Positions 1 to 10,811 of a stretch of DNA of 30,224 bases are shown in pieces. A program made the position numbers and the translations under genes. Position 1 is the first letter of the stretch, and the number at the start of each line of letters is the position of its first letter. The notes below the pieces were generated by a model. That model was given only the letters and a program-made list of their open reading frames with translations. It made no database searches and was not told where the DNA came from. Origin of the DNA: Phoronis australis (taxonomy: Eukaryota; Phoronida; Phoronidae); contig NMRA01000300.1 in assembly GCA_002633005.1 (NCBI GenBank), positions 431,324-461,547 on the forward strand, in the 5' to 3' direction.

Positions 1-31
1 ATGTTTTCACAATTTTTTATTTTCATTGTAG

Positions 32-111
32 GTGTATGTGCGTTTCGTCAGACGGCAAACAGATCGAAAATTATGTCGCTCACATTTGGGAGTCAGATGA
101 CATGAAATGCA
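32..111 (+). CDS. Thyroglobulin type-1 gene, exon with C-terminal half of domain n-1
   Basis: The acceptor is a T-rich tract ending TTGTAG at 31 and the donor is A|GTAAGA at 112. The exon gives CMCVSSDGKQIE followed by a 14-residue stretch ending in Cys. This matches the C4-x-C5-V-x-x-x-G part of the fold and its closing C6. One base at each end belongs to a split codon. The other two frames stop within the exon. Confidence 0.82.
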
Positions 112-1678
112 GTAAGAAAAGCAATTCATAGAAACAACTTTAAAAAGAGTCTATTTAGACACAGTAAAGACTCGAGATGGTGTATTGTCTCGTTATGGTG
201 TATTGCCTCGATATGGTGTATTGCCTCGCTATGGTGAATTGCCTCATTTAGACTTTTCAGAGAGTTTTCCTGGTTAGTCACATCCTCGTTCGGTAGACCG
301 CGAGTTTTCAACAATATTGGCATCGCATTTATTTTTGACAAGAATTCATATAATAAGTTATCTGTGATGTCATCGTCAGTTGTAATAACCGTGTGAAGTG
401 AATTTCATCACTCAGTTCAATGTAATGGTGTGTAATACACGTGCGATAAGAACATCGTGCGCAGCAGACATAAAGACTTATATAGAGAACTTCAGACACA
501 CACTTAAAGGCTGTGCGAGCGTGACAGCGCTTTACCCATTTTCAAATTCAACTGGCGAGTTGCAGTTTGTTTCGTTTGCAGACATAATGCCAAGTCGGAT
601 TATTTGTGTAAAATGTTTGGTCATCCTGCAACTCAGCGTTGTTAATTTGACGCAATGATGACGTAATGATAACGTAATGATGATGGCCAAAAATTTATAA
701 AAATTCATGTGAAATCCGACAGCCTTAAGTCTCTTTTCAAATCTCAGAGGAAATTGTAGGTGGCGCTGAACGTTGTCCTCCAGGTATTCAATCACGATAA
801 TTCGCACATTGTTATGTCGCCGTTATATTGGAAATGACTATTACGGACTGAAATTTCAGTATTTCCTATGTACAGAATATTTATCCTCTTCCAGATTGTG
901 CCCGCGAAAAGTACGAGTACAAGATGATTGGAAAGATGTTCTTTTGTGACGCCAAAGGAAATTACGAATCTGTCCAGGTAATGCTCCTGCTATTTGTACC
1001 CTGAAGTAAAACATTTACGTCCCGATATGATTTACAGGAATTGACAACTCGCGAGGATACTTTATGGCGTCTTAGCTGCATCCGGGTCATCTGGTCTATT
1101 CCCAGCAACGCAGTTGGATGTTCGGCGAGTTTTCAGGTCCACATGTTAAAGAATTCAAAATTATAACTCAGCAGAACGTATTTTACCTTAGGAGTTTTCA
1201 CGCATCTAACACTAGGAGCCAAGAATCAGTCACGTATTAGTGATTAGGTTTCACAGCGCCTCTATTGCCCGTCGTAATAAACAAAACTGAATAGCCGACT
1301 AAAAGGGGTTCAGCTTATGAACCGAAACGTTTGCATGTCTAAATGATCAAAATACTTGTTCTACTCTCATACATAGATGTACCTTAGCAATATTTTCTGG
1401 CATTTTCCCCTTAAGATCGCGCCCAGAATTCTTCTCCTGAAGAGAGTATAATTACTTAGTGTCTTAGAACTATTACACTTTTACGTTCACACGATAGTCT
1501 TAGTAGGTATTGCAATAATTTGCAGACGAATTATTTTTGGTGATTTTGATCACGCTTAAAAATTTCTTTCTCTCTTCAGTGCACAGGTAGCGTCTGTGGC
1601 TGTGCTGACGAAAACGGAGCTTTACTGACCGACACTCAATCTGTGCCTATTTGGATGAAGGATAGCTTGAACTGCTAG
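32..1678 (+). CDS. Tandem thyroglobulin type-1 domain protein, 3' part (three exons)
   Basis: This is the 3' end of a gene that begins upstream of the window. Coding exons are 32-111, 895-977 and 1580-1678, joined by GT-AG introns of 783 and 602 bases with matching phases (phase 1, then phase 0). The visible protein is about 86 residues. It starts with the second half of one thyroglobulin type-1 domain (CMCVSSDGKQIE, ending in a final Cys) and continues directly into a complete second domain with all six cysteines (CAREKYEYKM, FFCDAKGNYESVQC, GSVCGCADENG, DSLNC). The TAG stop follows the last Cys. Such domains occur in thyropins such as sea-anemone equistatin, which inhibit cysteine or aspartic proteases, and in many extracellular matrix proteins. 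Secretion is inferred from the disulfide pattern because the signal peptide is outside the window. The central CWCV motif is changed to CMCV and CGCA. The family call is firm; inhibitor function is not shown. Confidence 0.87.
177..248. repeat. 18-bp tandem repeat, four copies
   Basis: Four adjacent units of ATGGTGTATTGCCTCGAT start at 177, 195, 213 and 231, with few differences. They lie in the intron after the first visible thyroglobulin exon. Because 18 is a multiple of three, the array stays open on both strands (EAIHHx repeated on the minus strand, MVYCLx on the plus strand). That is a property of the period and not evidence for a protein. Confidence 0.9.
895..977 (+). CDS. Thyroglobulin type-1 gene, exon with N-terminal half of last domain
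   Basis: The acceptor is TCCTCTTCCAG at 894 and the donor is CAG|GTAATG at 978. The exon encodes CAREKYEYKM-IGKMFFCDAKGNYESVQ, carrying C1 and C2 and the typical G-x-Y-x-x-V-Q motif. The next exon opens with C3. An intron between Q and C splits the domain at its QC motif. Confidence 0.87.
1580..1678 (+). CDS. Thyroglobulin type-1 gene, terminal coding exon
   Basis: The acceptor is CTTTCTCTCTTCAG. The exon encodes 32 residues beginning CTGSVCGCADENGALL and ending DSLNC, then TAG at 1676-1678. It supplies C3 to C6 of the domain. A decayed second copy of this exon lies at 4160-4248. Confidence 0.88.
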   Translation, partial: CTGSVCGCADENGALLTDTQSVPIWMKDSLNC

Positions 1679-1721
1679 ATCACTGTGCATGCACCTGCCC
1701 TCTGTCGGGAGTGTGTACTCT

Positions 1722-1727
1722 AATAAA
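1722..1727 (+). terminator. Poly(A) signal of thyroglobulin type-1 gene
   Basis: AATAAA lies 44 bases after the TAG stop and is followed within about 15 bases by a T/G-rich stretch (TTGTCGATCTCAAGTTTGTC), as expected at a cleavage site. The 3' UTR would therefore be only about 60-70 bases. Confidence 0.7.
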
Positions 1728-1729
1728 CT

Positions 1730-4159
1730 TGTCGATCTCAAGTTTGTCTACCTCTTCCGAACGTCAGGCATCATGATAAATTTGCGAGCACGTGTTAGCT
1801 CATGATTTCGTTAACATACTCAAACCTGTACTGCATATGTATCCCTTAGTTACCATGTCCCTGGCGTGTGGACGGTCTAAGGAGTTTTATTACGTTGCCT
1901 AATTAAGCAAGAGTTTTAGAAATCGAAATGTAGGCTTACAGATTATTCGATGGGAAAGAGTTAATTAAAATATTTCAGTTGAAGTAGTGCTTTGTTATTA
2001 ACGAGATGTCATTGGAGCAGTGATTGCAGAGTCGTTTGGGGTCACAGAACAGTTCTCACAGGTTTTTGCCTATCAGAACACACATCAATGAACTCGTCAC
2101 CCTTTCTCCAATTTGTCAAAAATTGCAGGCAAAGAATGAAAAGTTTTGAGTCATTTCACGCCACAAGATCTACATATGAGCACAGAAATTTTATTCTCTC
2201 TTGTATTTTTGAACCTTTTACTCTTGCTGAAAACCAAGCTAGACTAAGAAAAATAGGATAAAAAAACCGCAAATTCGGCACTTTTCACCACAAAACCTCC
2301 ACTTCCCTGCCGATGTACGACTAAAGCCAACATTAAATTCCAAAAATGTGGTCCAAAAGTACTGTCAACCAACTAATTTTCTTTCAAATCGGGCTTGTTT
2401 GGGGGCCACCTGAAATCGCGGCCAATTTCTCAGTCGCTACTCAGCACTGCACACTTGCAACAGGGGGCCACCATCTTGAACAAGAGTGCAGCTACAGCCG
2501 AGCAAGTGTTTTTTTCATTTTCAACATGTTCACAAATACAAACAAATCACATTCACATGGTCTACAAGCAGTACCTAAGTAAAAAATGACCCCAAGCCTG
2601 GCCTAACCCTAGATTTGAATATTTTGGGAGTGCTAATAGGCCGCGGCTGCAGCCTAACTGTTCAGTGCCACTTTTCCAACTTGTTTTCAAACTGCTTGTT
2701 ACGTCATCACTGGTCAGCAGCAACGATCAATCAAACAACTGGTTAAGGAAGGAGATCTGTTTGATGACAGCTGGAGATGGGAATCGTCTCCGGGGTAAAC
2801 TTATAGGTGACGCTTTGTTCCCAGTAGAATTTCTACCAAAGGTGCCGTTCCATTGAAATACTTTAAGAAAGAGTTCAGGGATTGCAACTGGGCAAAAAAG
2901 AAAATTTTGTGAAGAAACTCTACAGATGGCACACATTTGTTGTAGTTTGTAACGTTGAATGTAATGCAACAGGTTATTGGTTCAGTTATAAACCCTCAAA
3001 ATGATTTTGTTATAGAAGAAAATCTTAAGAAAAGGCATATCCAAAGAGGAACAATGGGCAATGGCTCTCCTGATGATTGCAAGAAATTGCGCCGATTGNC
3101 CCCCCCCCCCCCCCCGTTGCACACTTCTGGCCACGCCAATGGGAAAGAGTAATTTTTCATAGAAGATCGCGATCGAGTAATGTGCTACCTTACAGACAGT
3201 CGACACAACAACCCTTTATACCATAGGCGGTAGGCTGCCAATAATCCAATGTCTTAGAAGCTTATTCAAAGGCCCTAAACAAAAATATTCATCGTCACGT
3301 TTTAATTCTTACGACATAGTCCCGATTTCTTGTGCCAGTTGCATAATTAGACTATTTGTGTCAAAAAATAAACGATCGCAATGTTGTCAGCTGTGCTGGA
3401 ACGGGTCCACTGTTTTCCGTTCAGTTGGGTTCCATTTTTGGCATCGGTTCTTGCTTCTCACAGTTCCGTTCCGAAAATGAGATAGAGAATTGTCAGTGTT
3501 CCTGTCAGAATCAGACTTTGTATTGTAATTTTTAACAGGTAACAAAACATATTTCCCAGAACAACAATGTAAATAAGCATCAAAAATAAAACTGAAATAA
3601 CTTAAATATAACTTCAATCTATCAAAAAGCAAAAGCAGATGTAAACTATTTCAAGTCTAATCTACAATCAGCAATACCAGTCTTTCTTACTTAATATTGA
3701 GCTATGTCGCCCAGTAGTGTTTAAAAGTGATGTAGGAAACAAATGACCAACAAACACGGATTTAGATGGAAAGTAAGTACAAATACTGGCCGCTAGGTGA
3801 TACTTAATGCCACCGAACCGGAAATAAAAATTTGGGAAACGGGACCGAACCTACTACTCAGAATCGCAGTTCTTGGTTATTTTGGGTATCCTTTACAGCC
3901 CAGTATATTTGTATTCTTTCACATCAATCAGTTTTTAATGAGCATGGCACCTCACAGTTTGCCAGCGACTGGCACCTGCACAATGCCTACTTTTAATCGT
4001 GCTTACAATAACAAGGTGAGATATCAGCTTGTCACTTCTCTAAAAGGGTAGATATTCTATTTTCCAAGGCCGGGTGCACACCACATCAAAAATATCATTT
4101 CGCAAGTCGATACCGACAGCAGTCGTCATGCGTATATTCACTGATCTTTGTTAATTTTC
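1730..4159. other. Intergenic DNA between thyroglobulin gene and its relic
   Basis: No supported gene was found. Short open frames are isolated and lack splice-site support. One stretch at about 2911-3000 reads FVKKLYRWHTFVVVCN before a stop, which is coding-like but unassigned. A C homopolymer with an ambiguous base sits at 3099-3115. The segment 1975-2033 is similar to 4308-4366, downstream of the relic exon, which marks the extent of an old duplication. Confidence 0.55.
3099..3115. repeat. C homopolymer with an ambiguous base
   Basis: One N is followed by 16 consecutive C. This is the only ambiguous base in the window. The homopolymer length and the N probably reflect sequencing uncertainty. 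Confidence 0.9.
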
Positions 4160-4248
4160 TGTACATCGGTAGTGTTTGTAAGTGTGTTGACTAAAACGGG
4201 GTTATCATGAAGTTACGCATTTCAAATATAGACAGCATGAACTGTTAG
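4160..4248 (+). pseudogene. Relic duplicate of the last thyroglobulin type-1 exon
   Basis: Read with one 2-base insertion at 4166-4167, the segment gives CT-GSVCKCVD-stop-NG, then a diverged stretch ending SMNC and a TAG stop. This parallels the intact exon at 1580-1678 (CTGSVCGCADENG ... DSLNC, TAG). The breaks are the insertion, a TAA where the intact copy has the Glu codon after CAD, loss of the AG acceptor, and a shortened middle. Similarity resumes downstream (about 4308-4366 against 1975-2033), so the copy arose by DNA-level duplication and not by retroposition. I see no counterpart of the preceding exon. Confidence 0.75.
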
Positions 4249-4808
4249 ACCTCCTGTTCAATATCAATTCGTTAGATTTTATGTAAAGAAAAATGGTTGA
4301 TTAAGTTAAAATAATGCTATGTTACTAACGGGGAGACAGAGGGTCGGTTATTGCAAAGGCGTTTACAAATTAAATGTTTTCAAATTACAATTTGGTGACA
4401 ATAATCGTGGACAACGCTCAAAGAGTTGAGTTACAATAGCCAACTGTTGGCGCTCTCTAGAGCAATGAGAGCGCAAAGCGACTTTCGCTTGATCCCAACT
4501 CAGACTTGGTGGACTGGAATTCAAGATGGCTGGCAGTTATGCTACTTTCTGAGCTGAAGAAATGCTCGAAAAAGCGAGGCACAAGCATTTACAGTCATCA
4601 GAAATAGCGATTGGCTGATGTTTCGCAGGAATGTAACTGCCTGCAGTATCAGCCCCCCATGATCACAGGCAGGGTCTTGTGAAGCGACAGACGGTGACTC
4701 TTAACGGATCTTAACGGTAAACCCATCGCATAGCAGCGAAAATTTATAGGGAAGGTGAAAACAAAGGTGTTGAAACGCGGTTGATACCAGTACGTTGAAA
4801 CCTGCCTC
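4249..4808. other. Intergenic stretch with a short perfect hairpin
   Basis: No gene was seen. The first 120 bases continue the duplication described for the relic exon. A perfect inverted repeat occurs at 4450-4474: GCGCTCTC, a 9-base loop, GAGAGCGC. The rest is unremarkable. Confidence 0.5.
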
Positions 4809-4950
4809 TCGTTCAGTAACGCTAGGACCTCGCTAAAAAGCAAGACTTCGCGAGATTACGTGATATATTGCTGTGTATTTTGAATAAGATCACGTGCCTT
4901 CGATTAGATTTTAGCTAGGTCCTAGCGTAGGTCCTAGCTTTACTGAACGA
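4809..4950. mobile_element. MITE-like element, copy 1
   Basis: This segment of about 142 bp is bounded by inverted ends: TCGTTCAGTAACGCTAGGAC on the left, and on the right the complement of TCGTTCAGTAAAGCTAGGAC. The pattern is that of a non-autonomous DNA transposon; no coding capacity is present. An inner duplication of AGGTCCTAGC lies next to the right end. A clear target-site duplication was not identified, so the superfamily is unknown. Confidence 0.72.
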
Positions 4951-5009
4951 ACAGCTGGTGCCTGCATTGCATGGGGGCGCTGAACACCTGAACGCCAAAG
5001 ACCCGCCTC

Positions 5010-5135
5010 CCTTTCAGTAACTCTAAGACCTCGCTAAAAAGAAGAACTTCGCGAGAATACGTGAGATATTGCCGTGTTTTGAATGGGAACACGTGATTCT
5101 GGCTAGATTTATGCTAATTCTAGCACTACTGAACG
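5010..5135. mobile_element. MITE-like element, copy 2
   Basis: This diverged second copy lies in the same orientation, 60 bases after copy 1. The shared blocks are TTCAGTAAC, ACCTCGCTAAAAAG, ACTTCGCGAGA, TACGTGA, ATATTGC, CACGTG and TACTGAACG. Its ends are still partly inverted. Similarity extends a few bases outside both ends (CCTGCCTC against CCCGCCTC, CTGGTG), so the true element may be slightly longer or may have been tandemly duplicated. Confidence 0.68.
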
Positions 5136-6496
5136 CACGCCTGGTGATCGCCTAGCAGTTTACCAAGTTTCCGAGTTTCGATATGGCACGGCTGTTTCGA
5201 AAATCAGCTATTCTAGGATTTTTTTACGACAAAACTTACCCAATAAGCGACGCCGATGTTAAATTTTTCAAATGCATCGTGGTGATTTGCACACCATGGC
5301 CTATAACAGCATTCGTCATTTGTAATATTCGTATTGTGCGAGTTTGACTTAAGTAGACATCATATAAAAGCAAGAACTGAAAGTTAGCATCTAAAGAATG
5401 AACAGACTTTAGCATATACATGTAGTTTGTGTGAAAGATTCTCGAAGCAACTGCCATTCGATAACGCTGAATCACCCTATAAAGAGGCATTATCACTTTT
5501 TCGGCCAAAAACTCGTGTTTTGGGGATTGATGGCTCTCATTGAAGTTACTAACTGTGACCATGGCAACAAAACAACCAGATTAGTAGTGTTATTTTGTGA
5601 TTTTGTTACAAATTGCCAAATCTCGTTGTTGTGTCACATATTCGCTAAAATCGAGACCAACTGCTTTTCCAGAGGTATTCGGTTCCTATCCGCGCTACTA
5701 CTCAGATATTTAAAGTTACTTGTCCCGACATTAATGTCCCTTTAAGAGATTTCCCGTCAGTTTCACCATGCCACATGTTAAACATTAATTCTTTCAGAAG
5801 ATCGCCAGCTAACTGAATACAAAATTGGCTCCGACTCTTCTCTTTTTTATTGTATATGGGAAAAGTCGCGCTCTTGGAAATTACGGCCATCTTTGCGAAC
5901 ATTAAGAATTTTCTAGAAAAAAGTGACGTGAATATAAAATCTAAACATAAAGTTTGCGCTGAAGCATGCCGCGTCGGGCATTCTGAGTTTACTGTCATTA
6001 CGAACATCTGGGGTGTGTTGTCTGTTTCACGGAGGCTTAGTTAGGAATACCGTCTTAAGCCCCACGTCACTATTTCCAAAAATAATGCCATCTCAGTTTA
6101 GTAAAGTACCTACCCCCAAATGCTTTAGCTACAAGTAAGTACATGATACAACCAATTGGAGAAATTTACTACCAAGTACTTCATGGTATTGTACTGACTT
6201 TGTGTTTCACCTCAGTCTCATTTCTGAGAAGTGATGGTCGCTGGAGGAGTGTTTCTGCGCCGCTACTTTTACGTTTTAAGTTATGGTGCATTGTTACTAG
6301 TTATACCACTTTTAAATTTGAAATTCTTTTAGTCCAACAGTGTTTTCTCAGACAAAATGACAATTTGTTTATATTCTTATTTAAATATACGAATTACATA
6401 CATTTTCTGTCAAACATGCTGTATACTATAGAACTAGGTCTTGTACCAGGATTATTAATGACGTCAAATATTATGTGACGATTAACAGTGAACAGG
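5136..6496. other. Intergenic DNA, no supported gene
   Basis: Open frames of about 100 codons occur on both strands, but they overlap in opposite directions and have no recognisable domain or splice context. One block (5581-5632) is similar to 28981-29032 and is listed separately. A TACATGTA palindrome lies at 5417. Confidence 0.5.
5581..5632. repeat. Dispersed repeat, copy A
   Basis: The block TTGTGATTTTGTTACAAATT-GCCAAATCTCGTTGTTGT closely resembles 28981-29032 (TTGTAATTTGATTACAAATC-GCCAATTCTCGCTGCTGT), in the same orientation. Weaker similarity extends upstream of both copies. It is probably part of an interspersed repeat family. Confidence 0.6.
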
Positions 6497-6569
6497 ATTA
6501 ACACATACATATAGATTATTACATGATCTATATGTATGTGTTAATCACATACATATAGATCATTACATG
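6497..6569. repeat. Perfect 20-bp hairpin plus third arm copy
   Basis: The left arm ATTAACACATACATATAGAT (6497-6516) is the exact reverse complement of 6526-6545, with a 9-base loop TATTACATG. Immediately after it, 6546-6569 repeats the left arm and loop in direct orientation (CACATACATATAGAT, then CATTACATG). The symmetry is clear; its function is unknown. Confidence 0.92.
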
Positions 6570-7108
6570 GCGAAGTCGTTATCCCCCGTTATCTAGAATC
6601 GATCTACCTTTCTCGACTCGCCTCGGCTTTGTACCTACTGTCTATGTCAGAGGCCCGGGGTCGGAGGTCGTGACCTTTTAAGAAAAGCCGAGATATCTTT
6701 GTAAAATAATGCTTTTACTCAAAACCAATTGAAAAATAAAACAAAATAGAAATAAAGTGAATCTAAAAATTAAGGTTTCGCAACTGTTATAGCTTACTAC
6801 ACATTTTATCACGCTAAGCTTCGACAGGGAATATATCGTCTGCTAAAGTAGGTTACCACTAGTAACTAAATATAATGCTCAAATCAAAGGATCCCCACCA
6901 CACGACACCTGCATTCAAATTGGAGATCGGTGATTTACAAGTGAGAGAACACGAGAGAAAAATTTCACTGAATCAAAATATGGTTTTTATGAAAATTATG
7001 CGTCTTATTTTTCATAGCGCATAATTGTCGGTGCAATACGCTTTGCTGAACATGCGATTGTTGCGCGTGCTCATTTAAGTATTCTATTTTCACGTTCGAT
7101 GACGTCAG

Positions 7109-7181
7109 CCGCTGAGTGGTGTAGTGGTAAAGTCGGTGGCTCGCAACTGTTCAGGCCCGGATTCGAATCCGGCCTCGGTTT
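7109..7181 (+). mobile_element. tRNA-like head of a probable SINE
   Basis: An A-box-like motif (TGGTGTAGTGGT, 7117-7128) is followed about 40 bases later by a B-box-like motif (GGATTCGAATCC, about 7159-7170). The spacing is that of an internal RNA polymerase III promoter. The acceptor stem does not pair well and the T-loop is irregular, so a functional tRNA is unlikely. A tRNA-derived SINE remnant is the better reading. Confidence 0.5.
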
Positions 7182-8056
7182 CCCGCCAAAATGTTATGAG
7201 ATAATTTTATGGGTTATTACACGGTTGTATCTGCCATTCGAGGCTAATATTGAGGTATAAATACATGTACGGTTATCAGGGGGGTTGGTATGGCTTGTTT
7301 ATATGAAGACTGACCAAACTGTGTTTATTTGATATTAGAGTCATGACGGATTAGTCACGTGACTGCGATAAGACCTTCCCCTAGAATTCGGCTGTTTCCG
7401 TAATGGACTCTGTCTATCGCTGTGACCTAAAGAAAAACTGCAACGTCACGTGATTGTGCGATAAAATTGGTGTTTCTGAAACCTATCGCTCATTTAAAAA
7501 CTCTTTTGTCCAGACTTATTGAAGACCCAATTATCGATTCTCAGCAAAACGTCTATGAAAGAAAGCGGCAAGCACTATACCAAGCGCAAATACACCAAAA
7601 CACGAGAGACATGTGGAGCGAATGATACCGAGTTAAAAAGTCAATACATGTAATAAAATTTGCCTGTTTGTCGAGATCAATGGCTGATAGACTCACAAAT
7701 TCATTACGCGCTAAATTAACTAATCCAATCGATGAGGTTCAATGGCTTGGTCCAGCAACTTGAAATCCTAGAACAGCAACGATTTAGAAAAGCCTCTTTG
7801 AACGAAATCTAACGAAAAAGTAGTGTTGTAGTTTACAGAGCCATGAAACACTTTGAAAATAACGTTTTGCTATAGAGTTTTTTGGATGTACACATGCATG
7901 GTCATAAAGAAACGTGCGAATTAGCGTGGACTGTTCTCATGTTCTGGTCGAACTGACATCTTTGACTTTCTCTGAATTCTGTACTTTGAAATGTCTATTG
8001 TTGAGAAATGAAGAGATAGTTCTCCTAACCGGAAGTGCGAAGTTTGAGAAACTGAA

Positions 8057-8152
8057 ATGGCGGCAACGCAAAGATTGTTTGTCGCGGAGCGACTAGTTGT
8101 ATTGCCGTTTCTGGAGTCATTACTTTTTTTCATTGTGATATATATTTATTGA
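8057..8152 (+). other. Short hydrophobic reading frame, uncertain
   Basis: A 31-codon frame starts with ATGGCGGCAACG in a strong initiation context (A at -3, G at +4) and encodes MAATQRLFVAERL followed by a hydrophobic stretch (VVLPFLESLLFFIVIYIY) that could span a membrane. No splice, poly(A) or family evidence supports it. It could be a micro-protein, a captured 5' exon or chance. Confidence 0.12.
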
Positions 8153-10811
8153 AGGATACACAGAACATACAAAGAGATAACAGCAAACCCAGAAACCGCG
8201 AAGCATTATATCTGGGTTGTAAACAATTCATAAATGAAACTTATATACATAGAGGTATATACAATTAAGTAGTATCTAAAATAAGTATTCCAATACTTAG
8301 ACATGTTATTACAGATATATAAAAACAAAAATATGTACAGATTCATTACTCAAGTTGAATGGCAAATGGTAACACATTGGAACTAAGGGAATTGACAAGC
8401 GTCTCTGAAAAAACGAGAGAGCACAGCTTTCTCGAGCAGATGTGTCATATACCCGAAACACTTCCGGTTTGAAGAATTGTTACGATTATAAGTTCGTTTT
8501 TATTAAAATCGATTAAAATTGGTTCAATCTACACTGTTTGTTGTACGTAATATGTATCACTTATAAATGAAGGTGGTGAGCTTCGTTTGTACTTGAATAA
8601 TTCATAAGCCTGTATACACTGCTTGATGTCTTCTCCTTATTTCGAGCAATGAACACTACGTAAAACAAGTCAATACCTTCAGTGTAAAACAGCAAACAGC
8701 CAATTGTTAAATGATTCTCAGGTGTTTGATTCCCACTCTCAGGTTATCTCATAAGGTACATATAAGCTTGCACAGAAATTTAAGAACAGCCACAAAAATG
8801 CGATGACTTCACAGTCGGACGTGTGAGGGTCTCATCCAATTTCTTTGAAAAAAGGTTGTGTATCGTGTAAATATACCCCTTTTAGACTTTTCTAAACAGC
8901 ACGATGTTGCCAGGTTGTGATACTCACAACGCGCGTTTGTGATATTAGTCCAATTTTGAGTTGACGAGCGTTCGCCGTGAACTTTAAAGTTAAAACCGTC
9001 TTTCGCCCTGTTTAGATGGATAACAAGCGAACATCGAATTAAACGTTGTACTCACATGAAATCAGTCGCATAATAGTCGCTATTGTTACCAACAAGAACA
9101 TCAAAACTATTAGCGACTCAAAGAAAACGCGTTCCGAGTTTATTGGGGTTAGTCAACCCTAAAATTGTGAATCCGGAAATGACGCATATACGCTTCGGTT
9201 GTGACTTGGATTAGCAACGGAAATGGAATCCTACAAAGTAAAAGAATACTATGAAACCCATTATATGAGAGTAAAACGTCTCATTCAATATTCGTTTTCT
9301 AGCCTGCTGAGAGGGCGACTACAACTTTAACTGTCATCGCGGTACAATAGTCGCTTCACGTATCCACAAAAACAAACTTTATCCCCCGACTACAAGTCTA
9401 CTTTTCAACTGAGGTTATTTTTGACGTTTCACTTTAAAGTTTCGCTGTTCCAATCCTGTGGGTACCATCGGTTTGAGATTCTAAAGGTTATTTAATTCTG
9501 GCACAGCGCACCTGACCACTTTGGATATAACCTTTCTGTAATCGTTTTCTTGTTTAATCACCGAACCACTGAAATAGTATCGAAACATCACAATTGGACA
9601 ATACGAAAGTTGTTACCCGTAAAGCGTGCTGCCATGTTTAATAGCAGCTCATCACGTGGTTTTAACATGCACACACCTTAGACTGGATTCACTAATTTCG
9701 GTCACGTGGGAGGCAAGGTAGGATCGATTAGGCTAGTTCCTTATGCAATCGCCAATTAACTAATCCATTCCTGGCGGTCAGGCTGGGGGCGAAATGGCAA
9801 CGGATTCTGGATCTTTGCATCGATAGCAATTCTTGGACCCCAATATATTTATTGTAACAATTGCGATCCCCCGTAAATACCAGACGCCAGAAGAAATATC
9901 TCATGTTCAGGAATGTATCTCATCTTCGAGTCCCACTCGTGTTTTTGTTTCAGCTTTCCACTGTTATTTTTATGGCTTGGATTCTCCGTCTCCCACGGTA
10001 TGTTATATATTCATGTTCATTGATCAATATGACGCACACCTCTGCCTTATTTAACACAGATTTTTAATTGTAAATTAATTTAAATTTGTTCTCAAAATGA
10101 ATGGATTAATATTATTACTTAAATGTTTTCTCTCCAAATCTCCCCAAGCTCGTTAGGCATTTTATTCTGATTGCGCTTTCTTGGTTGTATGCAGTGACCG
10201 CTTTTAATAGAAAAAATTAGCGTTGTGATTTAATTTGCAAAAGGAGCCTTCGGTCTGCTAGGTCTACTGGGGGTTTACATTTCCATATGAGTCAAACGGA
10301 ACCAAGGCATGGTCTGAGAAGCAGTCATACCCTTGCAATACAAATTACACATTCATTAAATGTGGAATATTAATGGTGTTTTCCTTTATACTTATTTGGG
10401 ATTGTTTTTTCTGTCGTGTTTATTCAGGACGTAATCACGCAACATTCTCACGAGATTTCGACATATTTCAGACCTTGAGCACGTATATATTGGTAGATCT
10501 AGTGTGGAAATGTTCCTGAATTTTCCATTAGTTATTGTGATATACTTAGTGTGGAATGTCCGCTACGACGAGGAACCTTCATTTTGCTTATGTGCAACAC
10601 TGAATAGTGGTAGAATGGAAATCCCTTAGACGGATTGACCAGAGAATGTCAATTAAATTTACCACAAAGCAAGTTGGGATTAAGGCAGTACTCGGGTATG
10701 CGCTGAGCGTACAAAAAGAAGATAATTTCATCGTTCGCGTTGGATTATTAAGTGTTAGACGAAACAAATTTGGTTAAAAACAGAGACTGGATTCAACGTG
10801 ATGAGGAAAGG

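Larger units (their letters stand above)
6570..10751. other. Intergenic region upstream of the carbonic-anhydrase-related gene
   Basis: No gene was recognised over about 4 kb. It contains a tRNA-like segment (about 7109-7181), two related CACGTGA-containing blocks (about 7351 and 7445), a 31-codon reading frame at 8057-8152, and TACATGTA palindromes at 7262 and 7645. Near 10,495-10,556 TAGTGTGGAA occurs twice. The promoter of the downstream gene should lie here, but no convincing core element was identified. Confidence 0.45.

Noticed and set aside
3397-3870. GGAACGGGTCC near 3399 and GGGAAACGGGACC near 3836 as ends of one element
   Set aside because: Similarity is limited to short GC-rich words and does not extend convincingly in either orientation.
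5236-6478. Several 100-codon frames as genes
   Set aside because: They overlap on opposite strands, have no recognised domains and lack convincing start, splice or poly(A) context.
7109-7181. A functional tRNA gene
   Set aside because: The acceptor stem does not pair and the T-arm geometry is irregular, so a SINE remnant is more likely.
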